Positions 28,251 through 38,552 of a stretch of DNA of 41,737 bases are shown piece by piece. The stretch lies in the NCBI RefSeq assembly GCF_000425545.1, contig NZ_AUDQ01000023.1, forward strand, positions 1-41,737. The letters run 5' to 3'. The notes under the pieces were generated by a model. It had not been told where the DNA came from. It did not search any database and saw only the letters and a list, made by a program, of their open reading frames with translations. Made by a program: the position numbers and the translations under genes. Origin of the DNA: Sporosarcina ureae DSM 2281 (GTDB lineage: Bacteria > Bacillota > Bacilli > Bacillales_A > Planococcaceae). Numbering within the stretch: position 1 is the stretch's first letter; the number at the start of each line of letters is the position of its first letter.

Positions 28251-28886
28251 TTGATAGCGGAAAATAGAGAACAAACCATATTTAATCATAGAGGAAAGAA
28301 AATCGTAGCAGACCGTGACATCGAAATTATTGCGAAAGTCGATGAACCATTAGTTGTTGTCTTAGGCAATATGCTAAGCGATGAAGAATGTGACGAACTG
28401 ATCCGGCTGTCGACAGACAAGATGAAACGATCCAAAATCGGAACAGTACATGCAGAAAACGAGATTAGAACTAGCAGCGGTATGTTCATTGAAGAACCTG
28501 ATAACCTAATTATCACGAGAATTGAAAAACGGATTGAAGCGGTTATGAATATCCCAATCGAACACGGTGAAAGACTTCAAGTTTTGCGCTATCTGCCAGG
28601 CCAGGAATATAAAGCACATCATGACTTCTTCTCAGCAGCGAGCAACGTTACCAATAACCGAATTAGTACGCTCGTCATGTACTTGAACGATGTCGAACAA
28701 GGCGGCGAAACGTTCTTCCCCCACCTGAAACTGTCTGTCACTCCCCAAAAAGGAATGGCCGTCTATTTCGAGTATTTCTATAACGATCCACTGTTGAACG
28801 ACTTGACGTTGCATGGCGGTGCACCGTTGGAAATCGGAGAGAAATTTGTAGCGACGCAGTGGATGAGGAAGCAAAGAGTGCGGTGA
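28251..28886 (+). CDS. Prolyl-4-hydroxylase-like 2-oxoglutarate/Fe(II) oxygenase
   Basis: A 211-aa dioxygenase with the P4H-type double-stranded beta helix. The iron triad is His123-x-Asp125 (AHHDFF) and His188 (LTLHGG), and Lys198 (GEKFVATQW) should bind the 2-oxoglutarate carboxylate. RLQVLRYLPGQEYKAHHD and MYLNDVEQGGETFFPHL are classic for bacterial P4H enzymes such as that of Bacillus anthracis. Its protein or peptide substrate is unknown, and no collagen-like gene is in the window. The start is TTG at 28251, 7 nt after AAAGAGGTG. It is monocistronic. Confidence 0.9.
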   Translation: MIAENREQTIFNHRGKKIVADRDIEIIAKVDEPLVVVLGNMLSDEECDELIRLSTDKMKRSKIGTVHAENEIRTSSGMFIEEPDNLIITRIEKRIEAVMNIPIEHGERLQVLRYLPGQEYKAHHDFFSAASNVTNNRISTLVMYLNDVEQGGETFFPHLKLSVTPQKGMAVYFEYFYNDPLLNDLTLHGGAPLEIGEKFVATQWMRKQRVR

Positions 28887-29024
28887 GGAGCTTGGCTAAA
28901 CCTGATCAGTCAGTATCCGTAGATGAGTGTTTAGTTCATGATAGCTATTATATAAAACGGATCCAAAAATTTAAGTATTCTCGTTAATCGAGATGGTCAT
29001 TATTTCTTACGTAAATAAACTACA

Positions 29025-29064
29025 AAAAGCGTCAACTCCTAAATAATTAGGAGTTGACGCTTTT
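29025..29064 (-). terminator. Strong terminator of groES-groEL
   Basis: A perfect 18-bp stem, AAAAGCGTCAACTCCTAA and its complement, around a 4-nt loop. It carries T-runs on both sides and lies 19 nt after the groEL stop; it could also stop transcripts coming from the left. Confidence 0.85.
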
Positions 29065-29082
29065 AAATTAGAACAGCTTGAC

Positions 29083-30753
<1,671 letters not shown>

Positions 30754-30777
30754 CTACTATATTTACGTTTTAATTAA

Positions 30778-31062
30778 TTATCCAATAATTGCAAGAATAT
30801 CACTTTCACGAAGGATTAAGTATTCTGTACCTTCATACTTCACTTCAGTGCCTGCGTATTTAGAGAAGATGATGCGGTCGCCTTCAGATACTTCTAGTTC
30901 AACGCGCTGTCCGTTCTCAAGAACACGGCCTGTACCAGCAGCGATCACTTTTCCTTCTTGTGGCTTCTCTTTCGCAGAGTCCGGTAGAACAATACCGCTT
31001 GATGTTTTTTCTTCTGCTTCGATTAATTCGATAATGATACGGTCACCTAGTGGTTTCAACAA
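30778..31062 (-). CDS. groS: Co-chaperonin GroES (Hsp10)
   Basis: The 94-aa cap of the GroEL ring, forming a heptamer. It begins [20 protein letters not shown] and contains the mobile loop [18 protein letters not shown] and the C-terminal [17 protein letters not shown]. The start is the TTG at 31062, 9 nt after GGAGG, giving the standard length; a TTG at 31071 in the same frame lies on the ribosome site and would add three residues foreign to the family. Confidence 0.98.
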   Translation of the reverse strand: MLKPLGDRIIIELIEAEEKTSSGIVLPDSAKEKPQEGKVIAAGTGRVLENGQRVELEVSEGDRIIFSKYAGTEVKYEGTEYLILRESDILAIIG

Positions 31063-31095
31063 ATGAAACAACCTCCTCGAGATAATGTGTAATTT

Positions 31096-31122
31096 TTAGC
31101 ACTCACTTATATCGAGTGCTAA
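31096..31122. promoter_or_regulatory. CIRCE operator (HrcA site)
   Basis: TTAGCACTC, a 9-bp spacer and GAGTGCTAA match the CIRCE consensus exactly. It lies just after the groES promoter, in the transcribed leader, where HrcA represses and heat shock relieves repression. Confidence 0.98.
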
Positions 31123-31132
31123 TATAAATCTA

Positions 31133-31161
31133 ATAATAAAGAATTCCATACATTATTGCAA
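31133..31161 (-). promoter_or_regulatory. Sigma-A promoter of groES-groEL
   Basis: Minus strand TTGCAA (31161-31156), a 17-bp spacer and TATTAT (31138-31133), directly upstream of CIRCE. Confidence 0.75.
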
Positions 31162-31248
31162 GTAAAAGTGTTCGACATTTTCTTCTTTTGCCAAACGCCT
31201 TTTTTCGCGTTAAACTAATCAACATGTATGGAGGAAAGGTTGTGCACC

Positions 31249-31980
31249 GTGAAAAACTGGGTTGTTGCTCTGATGATCTTCATGTCGTATGTGTTGCTCC
31301 AGATTACCAGCATTTTTCTTGCCCCTGAATTAATTGTTTACTTCACCGGCAAAGACTTGTCCAAAGTAGAGGCCGTTTCTCAAGGGTTCGCTTGGACATT
31401 ATTCATCACGCAAGGTATCGCTGCACTCATAATCGCTGTGATCCTGTTACGTAATAAAAAGTTCTTACCTGTATTTAAAGGAAAGCCATCGGGATTCGGA
31501 AGCGTTCTTCTATGGGGAGTACTTGGTTTCTTCCTCGCCATGGCTGGACAAATTGTAGGCGCTGCGATTGAGTCAGTGTTCGGTGTGACCGCTGGCTCCG
31601 AGAATACGGAGTTATTGTCAAACATCTCGAAAACCGCACCTATTATCATTTTTGCCATGGTGTTGTTTGCACCGTTCCTCGAAGAAGTCGTGTTCCGCCG
31701 GATTATCTTCGGTGGCTTGTACACAAAGACGAACTTCTGGGTCGCTGCGATTGTCAGCGCCATCGTCTTCGCAGCAGTGCATAATGAGTTGCAACACTTG
31801 CTCATGTACTTGATGCCAGGTCTCGCATTCGCATTCGTCTATTACAAGACCAAGCGCTTGCTGACGCCGATGATTGCCCATTTCCTCATGAACAGTTTCG
31901 TCACTGTCGTGCAATGGAATGCGGATAAACTGCAACAATTACAAGATATGCAACAGAGTATCATAACATTCCTACAATAG
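31249..31980 (+). CDS. CPBP-family intramembrane metalloprotease (Abi/CaaX type)
   Basis: The 243-aa polytopic membrane protein has motif 1 with the glutamate pair and arginine (FLEEVVFRRIIFGG), motif 2 FAAVHNE, and the C-terminal HFLMNSFV motif, the catalytic set of type II CaaX prenyl endopeptidase/CPBP proteases. Six or more hydrophobic segments are visible. It corresponds in position to the CPBP gene next to groES in Bacillus subtilis (ydiL). The start is GTG at 31249, 9 nt after GGAAAGG; an in-frame ATG at 31228 has no site. Confidence 0.88.
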   Translation: MKNWVVALMIFMSYVLLQITSIFLAPELIVYFTGKDLSKVEAVSQGFAWTLFITQGIAALIIAVILLRNKKFLPVFKGKPSGFGSVLLWGVLGFFLAMAGQIVGAAIESVFGVTAGSENTELLSNISKTAPIIIFAMVLFAPFLEEVVFRRIIFGGLYTKTNFWVAAIVSAIVFAAVHNELQHLLMYLMPGLAFAFVYYKTKRLLTPMIAHFLMNSFVTVVQWNADKLQQLQDMQQSIITFLQ

Positions 31981-32012
31981 AAAAAATCTCCCCGTTAATG
32001 GGGAGATTTTTT
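31981..32012 (+). terminator. Intrinsic terminator of the CPBP protease gene
   Basis: A perfect 13-bp stem, AAAAAATCTCCCC with its complement, a 6-nt loop and a trailing T-run, starting at the base after the stop codon. Confidence 0.9.
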
Positions 32013-32137
32013 TCATGTGGATATGTAGAGCTTTCTGTGAGCGGAAAGGCACCGTTGAGCTATTTCTAATTTTAGTAAGTAGAAAAATCACACGTACACA
32101 TTCAATGATGTCACCAAATGCTCGCAGTCACTTTGTA

Positions 32138-32265
32138 GGGATTGGAGTGGAAGCAGGGGCGACTCCTGGAGGATCAGCGTGAGTTCGAGACCCCGCAGGA
32201 ACGCAGTGACGAGGAGGCTCGGGCCACGCCCTCAGGAAAGCGTCCCCTGCTGGAACTCCAATCCC
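32138..32265. repeat. Dispersed palindromic repeat (REP/bcr-like, about 130 bp)
   Basis: GGGATTGGAGT (32138-32148) and ACTCCAATCCC (32255-32265) are exact complements, with GCAGGGGCG / CGTCCCCTGC nested inside and GC-rich CCCCGCAGGAACGCAGTGACGA in the middle (split here at conserved CCCCGCAGGA). The GC content is well above its surroundings. Sequences of this type recur between genes in many Bacillaceae and Planococcaceae genomes, from my memory. It has no coding capacity of its own; a short + strand frame across it is not a gene. Confidence 0.75.
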
Positions 32266-32297
32266 CGAACCCTAAGCCCTATAGTGCCCCCTACTTC

Positions 32298-33788
32298 TTA
32301 CTGAGCTGCCATAACCTGCACCATCTTATCAATATCAGGCTTCGCTGTCCCTCGCACGTTCTCTGTCAAAATACTAAAGATCAGCTCTTGCCCACTCTTT
32401 GTCGTCACATAGCCCGACAACGAATCCGTGCCGTTGAGCGAACCGGTCTTTGCCTGCACCTTGCCTCTGACAACAGGACTCGTCAAACGGTTGCGCAACG
32501 TCCCGCCTAACATGCGGTCATTTACGCCTGCGATTGGCAACGAACGCTCAAACGCTGGATACCATTCCTTAGATTGAGCGACATACAATACTTCTGCAAT
32601 CTTCTCAGAAGGAATTTTGTTTTTATGCGACATACCTGAACCATCCTCTACATACATACCTTTCGCGCTAATGCCGTCTTTTTCTAACGTTTCTCTAACG
32701 ACACGCAAGCCAGCATTCCAGCTTCCTTCATTGTATACTGCACGTCCCATCGACTTTGCCAAAATCTCAGCATGAGAGTTGTTGCTGTACTTCATGAATG
32801 GCATCATCAAATAATACAATGACATCGATTCTTTCTTTGCAAGTAACTTTGTATTCTCGGGAGTTTTCCCGCGTGTTACACGAGCAGTCGGTTGAAGCTT
32901 AATCCCTTCTTTAGCTAGTGCACGTTTGAAGACGTCTGCTGTATAAGCTGTCGGATTGGATACCGTCACCCATTGGCGATTGCCATTTGAGTTAAGAGGA
33001 ATATTTCCCGAAACGATAATCGTGTTTGTTCCTTGCTGACGTTTCATTGTGACGGTGTTGCGCTGGTTTTTCGGTACAGTGCGTGTGCGATTGACGACTT
33101 TTACGATGTCTGTGTGCGGAGTCAATGTGACTGCTCCCGCCCTACCATTTCGTGTCGGCTTCGCTTGGACAATTGTCGTACCTGCGTCGTAATCTTTATT
33201 CGGCGAGATTGTCAGTGCCGAAACTTGCGCTGCGTAATAATAAGTTTCATCTGACTTATGAATACCTGGTGATAGACGCTGTGTATCAAACCATGTATCG
33301 TCCGCCACTATATGTCCTGTTACGGACTTGATACCTGATTCACGCATTTGGCGAGCCATGCGCAATAAGTCAGCTTCAAGTAATGTCGGATCGCCTGTCC
33401 CACGCAAATATAGATGACCGTCGAGGATACCGTTTTTCACTGTACCGTTCGTTAAGACATCTGTATCGAATGTATAATCTTTCCCTAATACTTCAAGAGC
33501 TGCTGTACTTGTCAATACTTTTACGTTCGAAGCGGGCGTGATACCTTGATTGCCACGATATTGATAGACAATGCGCTGAGTATCCGCTTCACGTACGATG
33601 ACACTGCTTCGTGTACCACGCATACGCTGGCTTGAAATCACTTGATTGATCCCTGTTTCTAAGCCTTTATAGGACGGCTGAGCCACAGCTGCTTGACCTT
33701 CTATAACTGGAGTCGTAACACTCGCCATAATCAACATTGCACCTAGTAACCACTTGCTCCATCTAGTTGGAGTCTTTTTACTATTCAC
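32298..33788 (-). CDS. dacC: D-alanyl-D-alanine carboxypeptidase/endopeptidase, PBP4 (peptidase S13) family
   Basis: The 496-aa exported cell-wall enzyme begins with a signal peptide (SKWLLGAMLIMASVTTPVIE, cleavage near GQA-AVA). The catalytic SxxK is S87-N-V-K90 (TPASNVKVLTS), the SxN is in KYSNNSHAE, and KTG is in VQAKTGSLNGT, all in the S13 order with the family's large insert between SxxK and SxN. Members trim pentapeptide or cleave cross-links. The start is GTG at 33788 with a GGGGGA somewhat far upstream (~13 nt), so initiation may be weak. dacC in Bacillus subtilis is the closest named relative I know. Confidence 0.88.
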   Translation of the reverse strand: MNSKKTPTRWSKWLLGAMLIMASVTTPVIEGQAAVAQPSYKGLETGINQVISSQRMRGTRSSVIVREADTQRIVYQYRGNQGITPASNVKVLTSTAALEVLGKDYTFDTDVLTNGTVKNGILDGHLYLRGTGDPTLLEADLLRMARQMRESGIKSVTGHIVADDTWFDTQRLSPGIHKSDETYYYAAQVSALTISPNKDYDAGTTIVQAKPTRNGRAGAVTLTPHTDIVKVVNRTRTVPKNQRNTVTMKRQQGTNTIIVSGNIPLNSNGNRQWVTVSNPTAYTADVFKRALAKEGIKLQPTARVTRGKTPENTKLLAKKESMSLYYLMMPFMKYSNNSHAEILAKSMGRAVYNEGSWNAGLRVVRETLEKDGISAKGMYVEDGSGMSHKNKIPSEKIAEVLYVAQSKEWYPAFERSLPIAGVNDRMLGGTLRNRLTSPVVRGKVQAKTGSLNGTDSLSGYVTTKSGQELIFSILTENVRGTAKPDIDKMVQVMAAQ

Positions 33789-33886
33789 TTGTATTCATTT
33801 CCCCCTACTTATTCTATTCTTAGATAGTTTACCATAGGAGTATTGGTAAATGAACCCATATTCGACCACGGTACCATAAACGCAAA

Positions 33887-33914
33887 AGATCCTCCTGCCT
33901 TAGCAAGAGGATCT
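33887..33914 (-). terminator. Terminator of rex-tatA-tatC
   Basis: AGATCCTC and GAGGATCT with inner TGC/GCA pairs, followed by TTTT on the minus strand, 8 nt after the tatC stop. Confidence 0.75.
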
Positions 33915-33922
33915 GAATTGGT

Positions 33923-34726
33923 TTAATTATCGTCCGTTTTATTCATCACTTCGTCAATCTGACGCTGTTGCTCTGCTTTCACTTCTTCCATCTGGCGTAG
34001 ACGTTCCGCTTTCTCGAACTTCCGATAACCTAGACGCGAGATCACGATACTGACCTCATACAAAATGAATAGCGGAACCGTGGTGAATAAATGCGATACG
34101 ATGTCCGGTGGTGTAATGAACGCAGCCAGTACGAATAAAACGAAATACGCAACTTTTCGTATTTTGACGAGTACTTTAGGTTGCAACACACCAAGACGTG
34201 ATAAAAATAAAATGACGATCGGTAACTGAAAGACGAAACCGAACGGCAATAGTAGCGAGAATAAAAAAGAGAAATATTCGTTAATACCGATTGTCTGCTC
34301 AATGTTTAATTGACCCGACAGATTAATCATGAATTTCATGACATACGGGAGCAATATAAAATAAGAGAAACTGATTCCTGCTAAAAACAGGAGAAAAGCA
34401 AACGGGATATATGACAGCGTGACACGCCGTTCCAAGTCACGAAGTCCCGGTGAAATAAAGGCCCAAAATTGATACATGATGACCGGTGAAATAATAACAA
34501 TCGCAAGAAATACAATGACCTTCAAATAGATCACGACTGGATCTACGACGTTAAATGCATTCAATGTGACTTGTTCAGCCGGTGTATCGAACTGTATAAA
34601 ATTAATCAGCGGCTTCGCCAAAAAGAAACTACCGATTGCCCCAACAATAAAGAAAACGACGATTACCATCAGCCGTTTTCGAACTTCATCTATATGTTCA
34701 ATGATTGTTAAGTCTTTATCTGCCAT
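33923..34726 (-). CDS. tatC: Twin-arginine translocase subunit TatC
   Basis: The 267-aa receptor for twin-arginine signal peptides has six membrane helices. Hallmarks are the N-terminal HIDEVRKRLMVIV motif, the periplasmic/first-loop region, FWAFISPGLRDLERR, and SYFILLPYVMKFM. The charged C-terminal tail (KAERLRQMEEVKAEQQRQ) is longer than in some homologues. AGGGTG stands 8 nt before the ATG. With the single tatA it makes a minimal TatA-TatC system like TatAy-Cy. Confidence 0.97.
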   Translation of the reverse strand: MADKDLTIIEHIDEVRKRLMVIVVFFIVGAIGSFFLAKPLINFIQFDTPAEQVTLNAFNVVDPVVIYLKVIVFLAIVIISPVIMYQFWAFISPGLRDLERRVTLSYIPFAFLLFLAGISFSYFILLPYVMKFMINLSGQLNIEQTIGINEYFSFLFSLLLPFGFVFQLPIVILFLSRLGVLQPKVLVKIRKVAYFVLFVLAAFITPPDIVSHLFTTVPLFILYEVSIVISRLGYRKFEKAERLRQMEEVKAEQQRQIDEVMNKTDDN

Positions 34727-34743
34727 CAGAATAACACCCTAAC

Positions 34744-34935
34744 TCAGCGCACTTCTTCTTTCTTGTCTTCAACCTTTTTCACGTCATCTTCGTCGTCTGT
34801 AAGGCCTTTAGTTGCGTTTTTGAACTCGCGCAATGAAGAACCGAACGCTTTACCGATTTCAGGTAATTTCTTAGGACCAAATATAAGCAATGCAATCACA
34901 GCGATAATCAGTAAACTTCCGATACCTGGAGCCAT
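34744..34935 (-). CDS. tatA: Twin-arginine translocase subunit TatA
   Basis: The 63-aa pore-forming subunit has one N-terminal membrane helix ([15 protein letters not shown]), the hinge [14 protein letters not shown], an amphipathic helix ([12 protein letters not shown]) and an acidic-basic tail. The ATG at 34935 is 7 nt after AGGAGGT. No tatB is present, as is usual in Bacillales. It lies 17 nt before tatC. Confidence 0.96.
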   Translation of the reverse strand: MAPGIGSLLIIAVIALLIFGPKKLPEIGKAFGSSLREFKNATKGLTDDEDDVKKVEDKKEEVR

Positions 34936-34998
34936 GTTGGCCACCTCCTCATAATATGTCTATTCTACATGAAAACCTATGATTTTACTATTACAGTG

Positions 34999-35646
34999 TC
35001 ATGTAATTTGTGAATCTTTTACGTCCGTTTTAATGAGATAAATCAATGTTTGCAGCTCAACAGACAAGTCGATTGTCTGAATGCGGATTGTATCTGGTAC
35101 AGCTAAGCGTTCAGGAGTAAAGTTCAAAATCCCTTTCACAGACGTTGTAGCGAGACGATTGGTCAATTCCTGTGCCACACGTGATGGAACGGTCAAAATG
35201 ACCATTTCAATACCTAATTCATTAATTTTCTCTTCAATACGATCAGGTGGATAGATAAGAATATCGTTCTTCAATTCACCCTCATACGGTGCTTTTGGAT
35301 CGAATGCCACGACAATTTTCGTGTTATGAATCTTTTGGAAATTGTATTTCAAAAAGGCGTTGCCAAGACTACCTACGCCAATCAATGCCACATTGGTTTC
35401 TTCATCTTGATCGAGTGTTTCGCGGAAGAATTGCAACAAGGAATCGACGTCATAGCCGTATCCTTTACGTCCAAGCGCTCCGAAATGTGAGAAATCTCTT
35501 CGGATGGTCGCCGCATCAATTTTCATCGCTTCACTTAGTTCGCCTGATGAAATACGTTGTACGCCTTTATCTGCATAATTTCGTAAAAATCTATAATATA
35601 ATGGCAACCGTTTTGATGTTGCCTGTGGAATTCTAGGTTTACTCAC
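34999..35646 (-). CDS. rex: Redox-sensing transcriptional repressor Rex
   Basis: The 215-aa NADH/NAD+ sensor has an N-terminal winged helix ([43 protein letters not shown] split at the conserved IRRDFS) and a Rossmann domain ([16 protein letters not shown]) with the domain-swapped C-terminal helix. High NADH releases it from fermentation and respiration operators. It is the first gene of rex-tatA-tatC. The start is GTG at 35646 behind GGAGGTAGGG. In Bacillus subtilis rex also stands before tatAy-tatCy. Confidence 0.97.
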   Translation of the reverse strand: MSKPRIPQATSKRLPLYYRFLRNYADKGVQRISSGELSEAMKIDAATIRRDFSHFGALGRKGYGYDVDSLLQFFRETLDQDEETNVALIGVGSLGNAFLKYNFQKIHNTKIVVAFDPKAPYEGELKNDILIYPPDRIEEKINELGIEMVILTVPSRVAQELTNRLATTSVKGILNFTPERLAVPDTIRIQTIDLSVELQTLIYLIKTDVKDSQIT

Positions 35647-35799
35647 AGCTGTGCCCTACCTCCATTGTCACTTCAATGACCAACCCCTAAACAAGGGTAT
35701 AGCCGCTTTTATCGTACAGCACAACGAGTTCATTGTAAAGCCGATTATTGCATGGGACGCCTCATTCCATTAAACTGATAAAGAATAGAGGTGTGGGGC

Positions 35800-37725
35800 T
35801 TGATTATTTTACAAGTGAATGGACTGACCAAGTCTTTTTCAGGCACGGATCTACTAGAAAACGTCCGTCTCGAAGTACAGCATCGAGATCGCGTCGCACT
35901 AGTTGGACGGAACGGTGCTGGAAAATCGACATTATTGAAAATAATTGCAGGTGAACTATCCGCTGACGAAGGAGATATTATCATTCCGAAAGATGTACGC
36001 ATGGGCTATCTCGAGCAGCACAGCGGACTGGATTCGGAATTGACGATTTGGGATGAAGTGATGACGGTATTCGCACCCCTTCGTGAAAAGGAAAGTCGCC
36101 TGCGCACGCTAGAGCATGAAATGTCGAATCCTGCAGTATATGAAGATGCAGATCGCTATGCTCGCGTCATGACGGAATACGATGAACTGCAAATTGAATT
36201 TAAGGAAGCGGGTGGCTATCAGTTTGAAGCCGATGCCCGTTCTGTGCTGCATGGCATGCGGTTTTACCCAGATGACTTCGAGAAGCCTGTGCATTTACTA
36301 TCTGGCGGTCAAAAAACTCGTCTAGCGCTTGCAAGGATGCTTCTGAGCAAGCCAGACTTATTGATACTTGATGAACCGACAAATCACTTGGATATCGAAA
36401 CACTGAACTGGCTTGAACGATACTTATCGGGTTACGAAGGTGCAATTCTAATCGTTTCGCATGACCGGTACTTCCTCGATAAGGTAGTTACAACTGTTTA
36501 TGAAGTGTCTCGACGGAAAGTCTCAAGGTACAGTGGTAATTACAGTTCGTACTTAGACGAGAAAGCGAAAAACTACGAACGTGATCAGAAGTTGTTCAGT
36601 CAAGAAAAGGATGAACGCGCTAAACTGGAAGAGTTTATTCAGAAGAATATTGCGCGTGCATCCACTTCCAAAATGGCGAAAAGTCGACGTAAACAACTAG
36701 AGCGCAGAGACTGGATGGACTCCCCTGATGGCGACGAGAAATCCGCGAACTTCTCCTTCTCGATTGATCGACCGAGCGGTAACGATGTACTGTCGCTAGA
36801 CGATGTCAAAATTGGCTATGGCGAAGAGCCTGTATCGAAGAATATTCATCTGCGTATTTATAAAGGTGATCGCGTAGCATTTATCGGTCCGAACGGCGTC
36901 GGCAAATCAACGTTACTTAAAACCATTGTTAAACGCAATGAACTAATGGGCGGAGAAATCCGTTATGGGACGAATGTTCAATTTGGTTACTACGACCAAA
37001 ACCAGGCAACACTCATCGGTTCCGGTACCGTCTTGCAAGAAATATGGGATGACTGGCCACAAATGAATGAAAAAGACGTACGCTCATTACTTGGACGCTT
37101 CTTGTTCACTGGCGACGACATAGGAAAACTCGTCTCTTCCTTGTCAGGCGGAGAAAAAGCACGTCTTTCATTGGCACAACTAATGCTCGAGAAATCCAAT
37201 ACACTGATCTTGGACGAGCCTACGAATCATTTAGATCTCGACAGCAAAGAAATATTAGAAAATGCACTTGACGATTTCCCTGGAACGATTCTGTTCGTGT
37301 CACATGATCGATACTTTATCAACCGAATCGCAACCAAAGTTATTGAAATGAGTGACGATGGCGCAGTTGAGTATCTGGGCGACTACGATTACTTCATCGA
37401 GAAAAAAACTGAGATGGAGGAAATACTAGCTGCCACACGACTTGAACAACAATTAAAAAAGCCCATCGTCAAGAAAGAAGTAGCGAATAAAGAAAACCAA
37501 CGCCATGAACGCCGGCTAACGAGATCCATTGCTGACTTAGAGAAAAAACTCGAAGCTTTCGACGAAGAAATTGAAACGTTGCAAGCAAAATTACTAGAAC
37601 CCGAACTGGCGAACGACCATATTGAGCTAATGAATATCCAACGCCAAATCGATGAAATCCAAGCCGTCCATGACGAACAATCAGAAGAGTGGCTGTTACT
37701 TCAAGATGAGTTAGAAAACTTATAA
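35800..37725 (+). CDS. ABC-F family ATPase (YdiF-like)
   Basis: A 641-aa protein of two fused ABC domains without membrane segments, the ABC-F pattern of ribosome-associated translation factors. Domain 1 has Walker A GRNGAGKS (36-43), signature LSGGQKTRLAL and Walker B LLILDEPTNHLD; domain 2 has GPNGVGKS, LSGGEKARLSL and TLILDEPTNHLD. The linker is charged (KSRRKQLERRDWMDSP) and a C-terminal coiled coil follows (~560-640). Start TTG 35800 fits the GAGGTG at 35788-35793; GTG 35791 lies inside that site. The place next to tsaD and rex is that of ydiF in Bacillus subtilis. Confidence 0.93.
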   Translation: MIILQVNGLTKSFSGTDLLENVRLEVQHRDRVALVGRNGAGKSTLLKIIAGELSADEGDIIIPKDVRMGYLEQHSGLDSELTIWDEVMTVFAPLREKESRLRTLEHEMSNPAVYEDADRYARVMTEYDELQIEFKEAGGYQFEADARSVLHGMRFYPDDFEKPVHLLSGGQKTRLALARMLLSKPDLLILDEPTNHLDIETLNWLERYLSGYEGAILIVSHDRYFLDKVVTTVYEVSRRKVSRYSGNYSSYLDEKAKNYERDQKLFSQEKDERAKLEEFIQKNIARASTSKMAKSRRKQLERRDWMDSPDGDEKSANFSFSIDRPSGNDVLSLDDVKIGYGEEPVSKNIHLRIYKGDRVAFIGPNGVGKSTLLKTIVKRNELMGGEIRYGTNVQFGYYDQNQATLIGSGTVLQEIWDDWPQMNEKDVRSLLGRFLFTGDDIGKLVSSLSGGEKARLSLAQLMLEKSNTLILDEPTNHLDLDSKEILENALDDFPGTILFVSHDRYFINRIATKVIEMSDDGAVEYLGDYDYFIEKKTEMEEILAATRLEQQLKKPIVKKEVANKENQRHERRLTRSIADLEKKLEAFDEEIETLQAKLLEPELANDHIELMNIQRQIDEIQAVHDEQSEEWLLLQDELENL

Positions 37726-37762
37726 AGACGTCTGGATCTTTGAATTAATGTAATACAAAATG

Positions 37763-37800
37763 AGCATTGAGAACTGATTGGTTCTTGATGCTTTTTTGTT
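37763..37800 (+). terminator. Terminator of the ABC-F gene
   Basis: AGCATTGAGAAC and GTTCTTGATGCT form a 12-bp stem with G-T pairs and a 6-nt loop, followed by TTTTTGTT, 38 nt after the stop. Confidence 0.75.
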
Positions 37801-37818
37801 TATATTGCATTGGTTATG

Positions 37819-38160
37819 AGCGATGGTGGTATTGTATAGAGCGGTTGCGGGGGAAGTATGAGCGGTTACGGCATTACATAGAGCGGTCACGGGAGAAGTA
37901 TGAGCGGTTATGGCATTACATAGAGCGGTCCCGCAGAAAGTATGAGCGGTTACGACTTCGCATAGAGCGGTAGCGCAGAAAGTATGAGCGGTTACGACTT
38001 CGCATAGAGCGGTAGCGCAGAAAGTATGAGCGGTTACAGCTTCACATAGAGCGGTAGCGCAGAAAGTATGAGCGGTGACGACTTCGCATAGAGCGGTAGC
38101 GCAGAAAGTATGAGCGGTGACAACTTCGCATAGAGCGGTCGTCACATTCTATAGAGCGCT
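37819..38160. repeat. Phased tandem repeat: AGCGGT every 21 bp
   Basis: AGCGGT occurs fifteen times at exactly 21-bp steps, from 37840 to 38134, with degenerate copies one step out on each side (AGCGAT at 37819, AGCGCT at 38155). The spacers alternate between two types (AGCGCAGAAAGTATG and TACGACTTCGCATAG), so the full unit is 42 bp. All copies have the same orientation. Both strands are open over much of it only because 42 is a multiple of three. I do not know the family. Confidence 0.9.
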
Positions 38161-38295
38161 TGTGTAAAAATATGATGCTTCAACTATATTATCCGGACAA
38201 TCTCACGACAAATTACGACAAGAATCATTCCTTTCCTCCTATCATTCGTCATTTTCATACTTTTACTTAAAATTGTAAGCTAAAACACACTTTAT

Positions 38296-38467
38296 TTCTC
38301 CACAATCTTCTCCACAGAGTAAATCCCCATTTGAACACATATGAACATAGTTATCCACCTTATCCACAATTACCTGTTTATTAGTCCACATAGTTATCCA
38401 AAATGTATCCGTTTACCATTCACAGGTTACGAATGTTACCCACATTCTATCCACAAATTGTGCATAA
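38296..38467. promoter_or_regulatory. DnaA-box cluster between the ABC-F gene and tsaD
   Basis: Within 172 bp: TTCTCCACA (38296, 38308), TTATCCACC (38351), the perfect box TTATCCACA (38360), TAGTCCACA (38382), TTATCCAAA (38394), TTACCCACA (38436), CTATCCACA (38447), and TTATGCACA on the minus strand (38467-38459), which fits TTATNCACA. Such clusters away from oriC titrate or bind DnaA. In Bacillus subtilis, as I remember it, one chromosomal DnaA-box cluster lies between gcp (tsaD) and ydiF, the same place. Confidence 0.75.
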
Positions 38468-38509
38468 GTACGAATGTTCCCTCTTGACAATCTAATTTTC
38501 GTCTAACAA

Positions 38510-38548
38510 AAAAACACACAATTTGCTGAAAGTTAGCAAACTGTGTGT
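38510..38548 (-). terminator. Terminator of the tsaE-tsaB-rimI-tsaD operon
   Basis: ACACACAATTTGC (38514-38526) and GCAAACTGTGTGT (38536-38548) pair with one mismatch; on the minus strand the stem is followed by TTTTTTTGTT. It starts 4 nt after the tsaD stop. Confidence 0.85.
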
Positions 38549-38552
38549 ATCT

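Noticed and set aside
32142..32510. A 122-codon + strand frame starting in the palindromic repeat
   Set aside because: It crosses the repeat and continues antisense into dacC; no ribosome site and no protein-like pattern.
37720..38145. A 141-codon minus-strand frame with repeated TALCEVVTAHTFCA peptide
   Set aside because: The frame is open only because the 42-bp repeat is a multiple of three; it has no ribosome site and its 3' end runs into the ABC-F gene. Treated as non-coding repeat DNA.
37819..38160. CRISPR array
   Set aside because: The conserved part is only about 6-9 bp, the spacers are not unique but of two alternating types, and no cas genes are present.
37726..38552. A chromosomal replication origin
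   Set aside because: DnaA boxes are present, but dnaA/dnaN, an AT-rich unwinding region and rnpA/rpmH are not; the core genes around it place it at the groESL-tsa locus.
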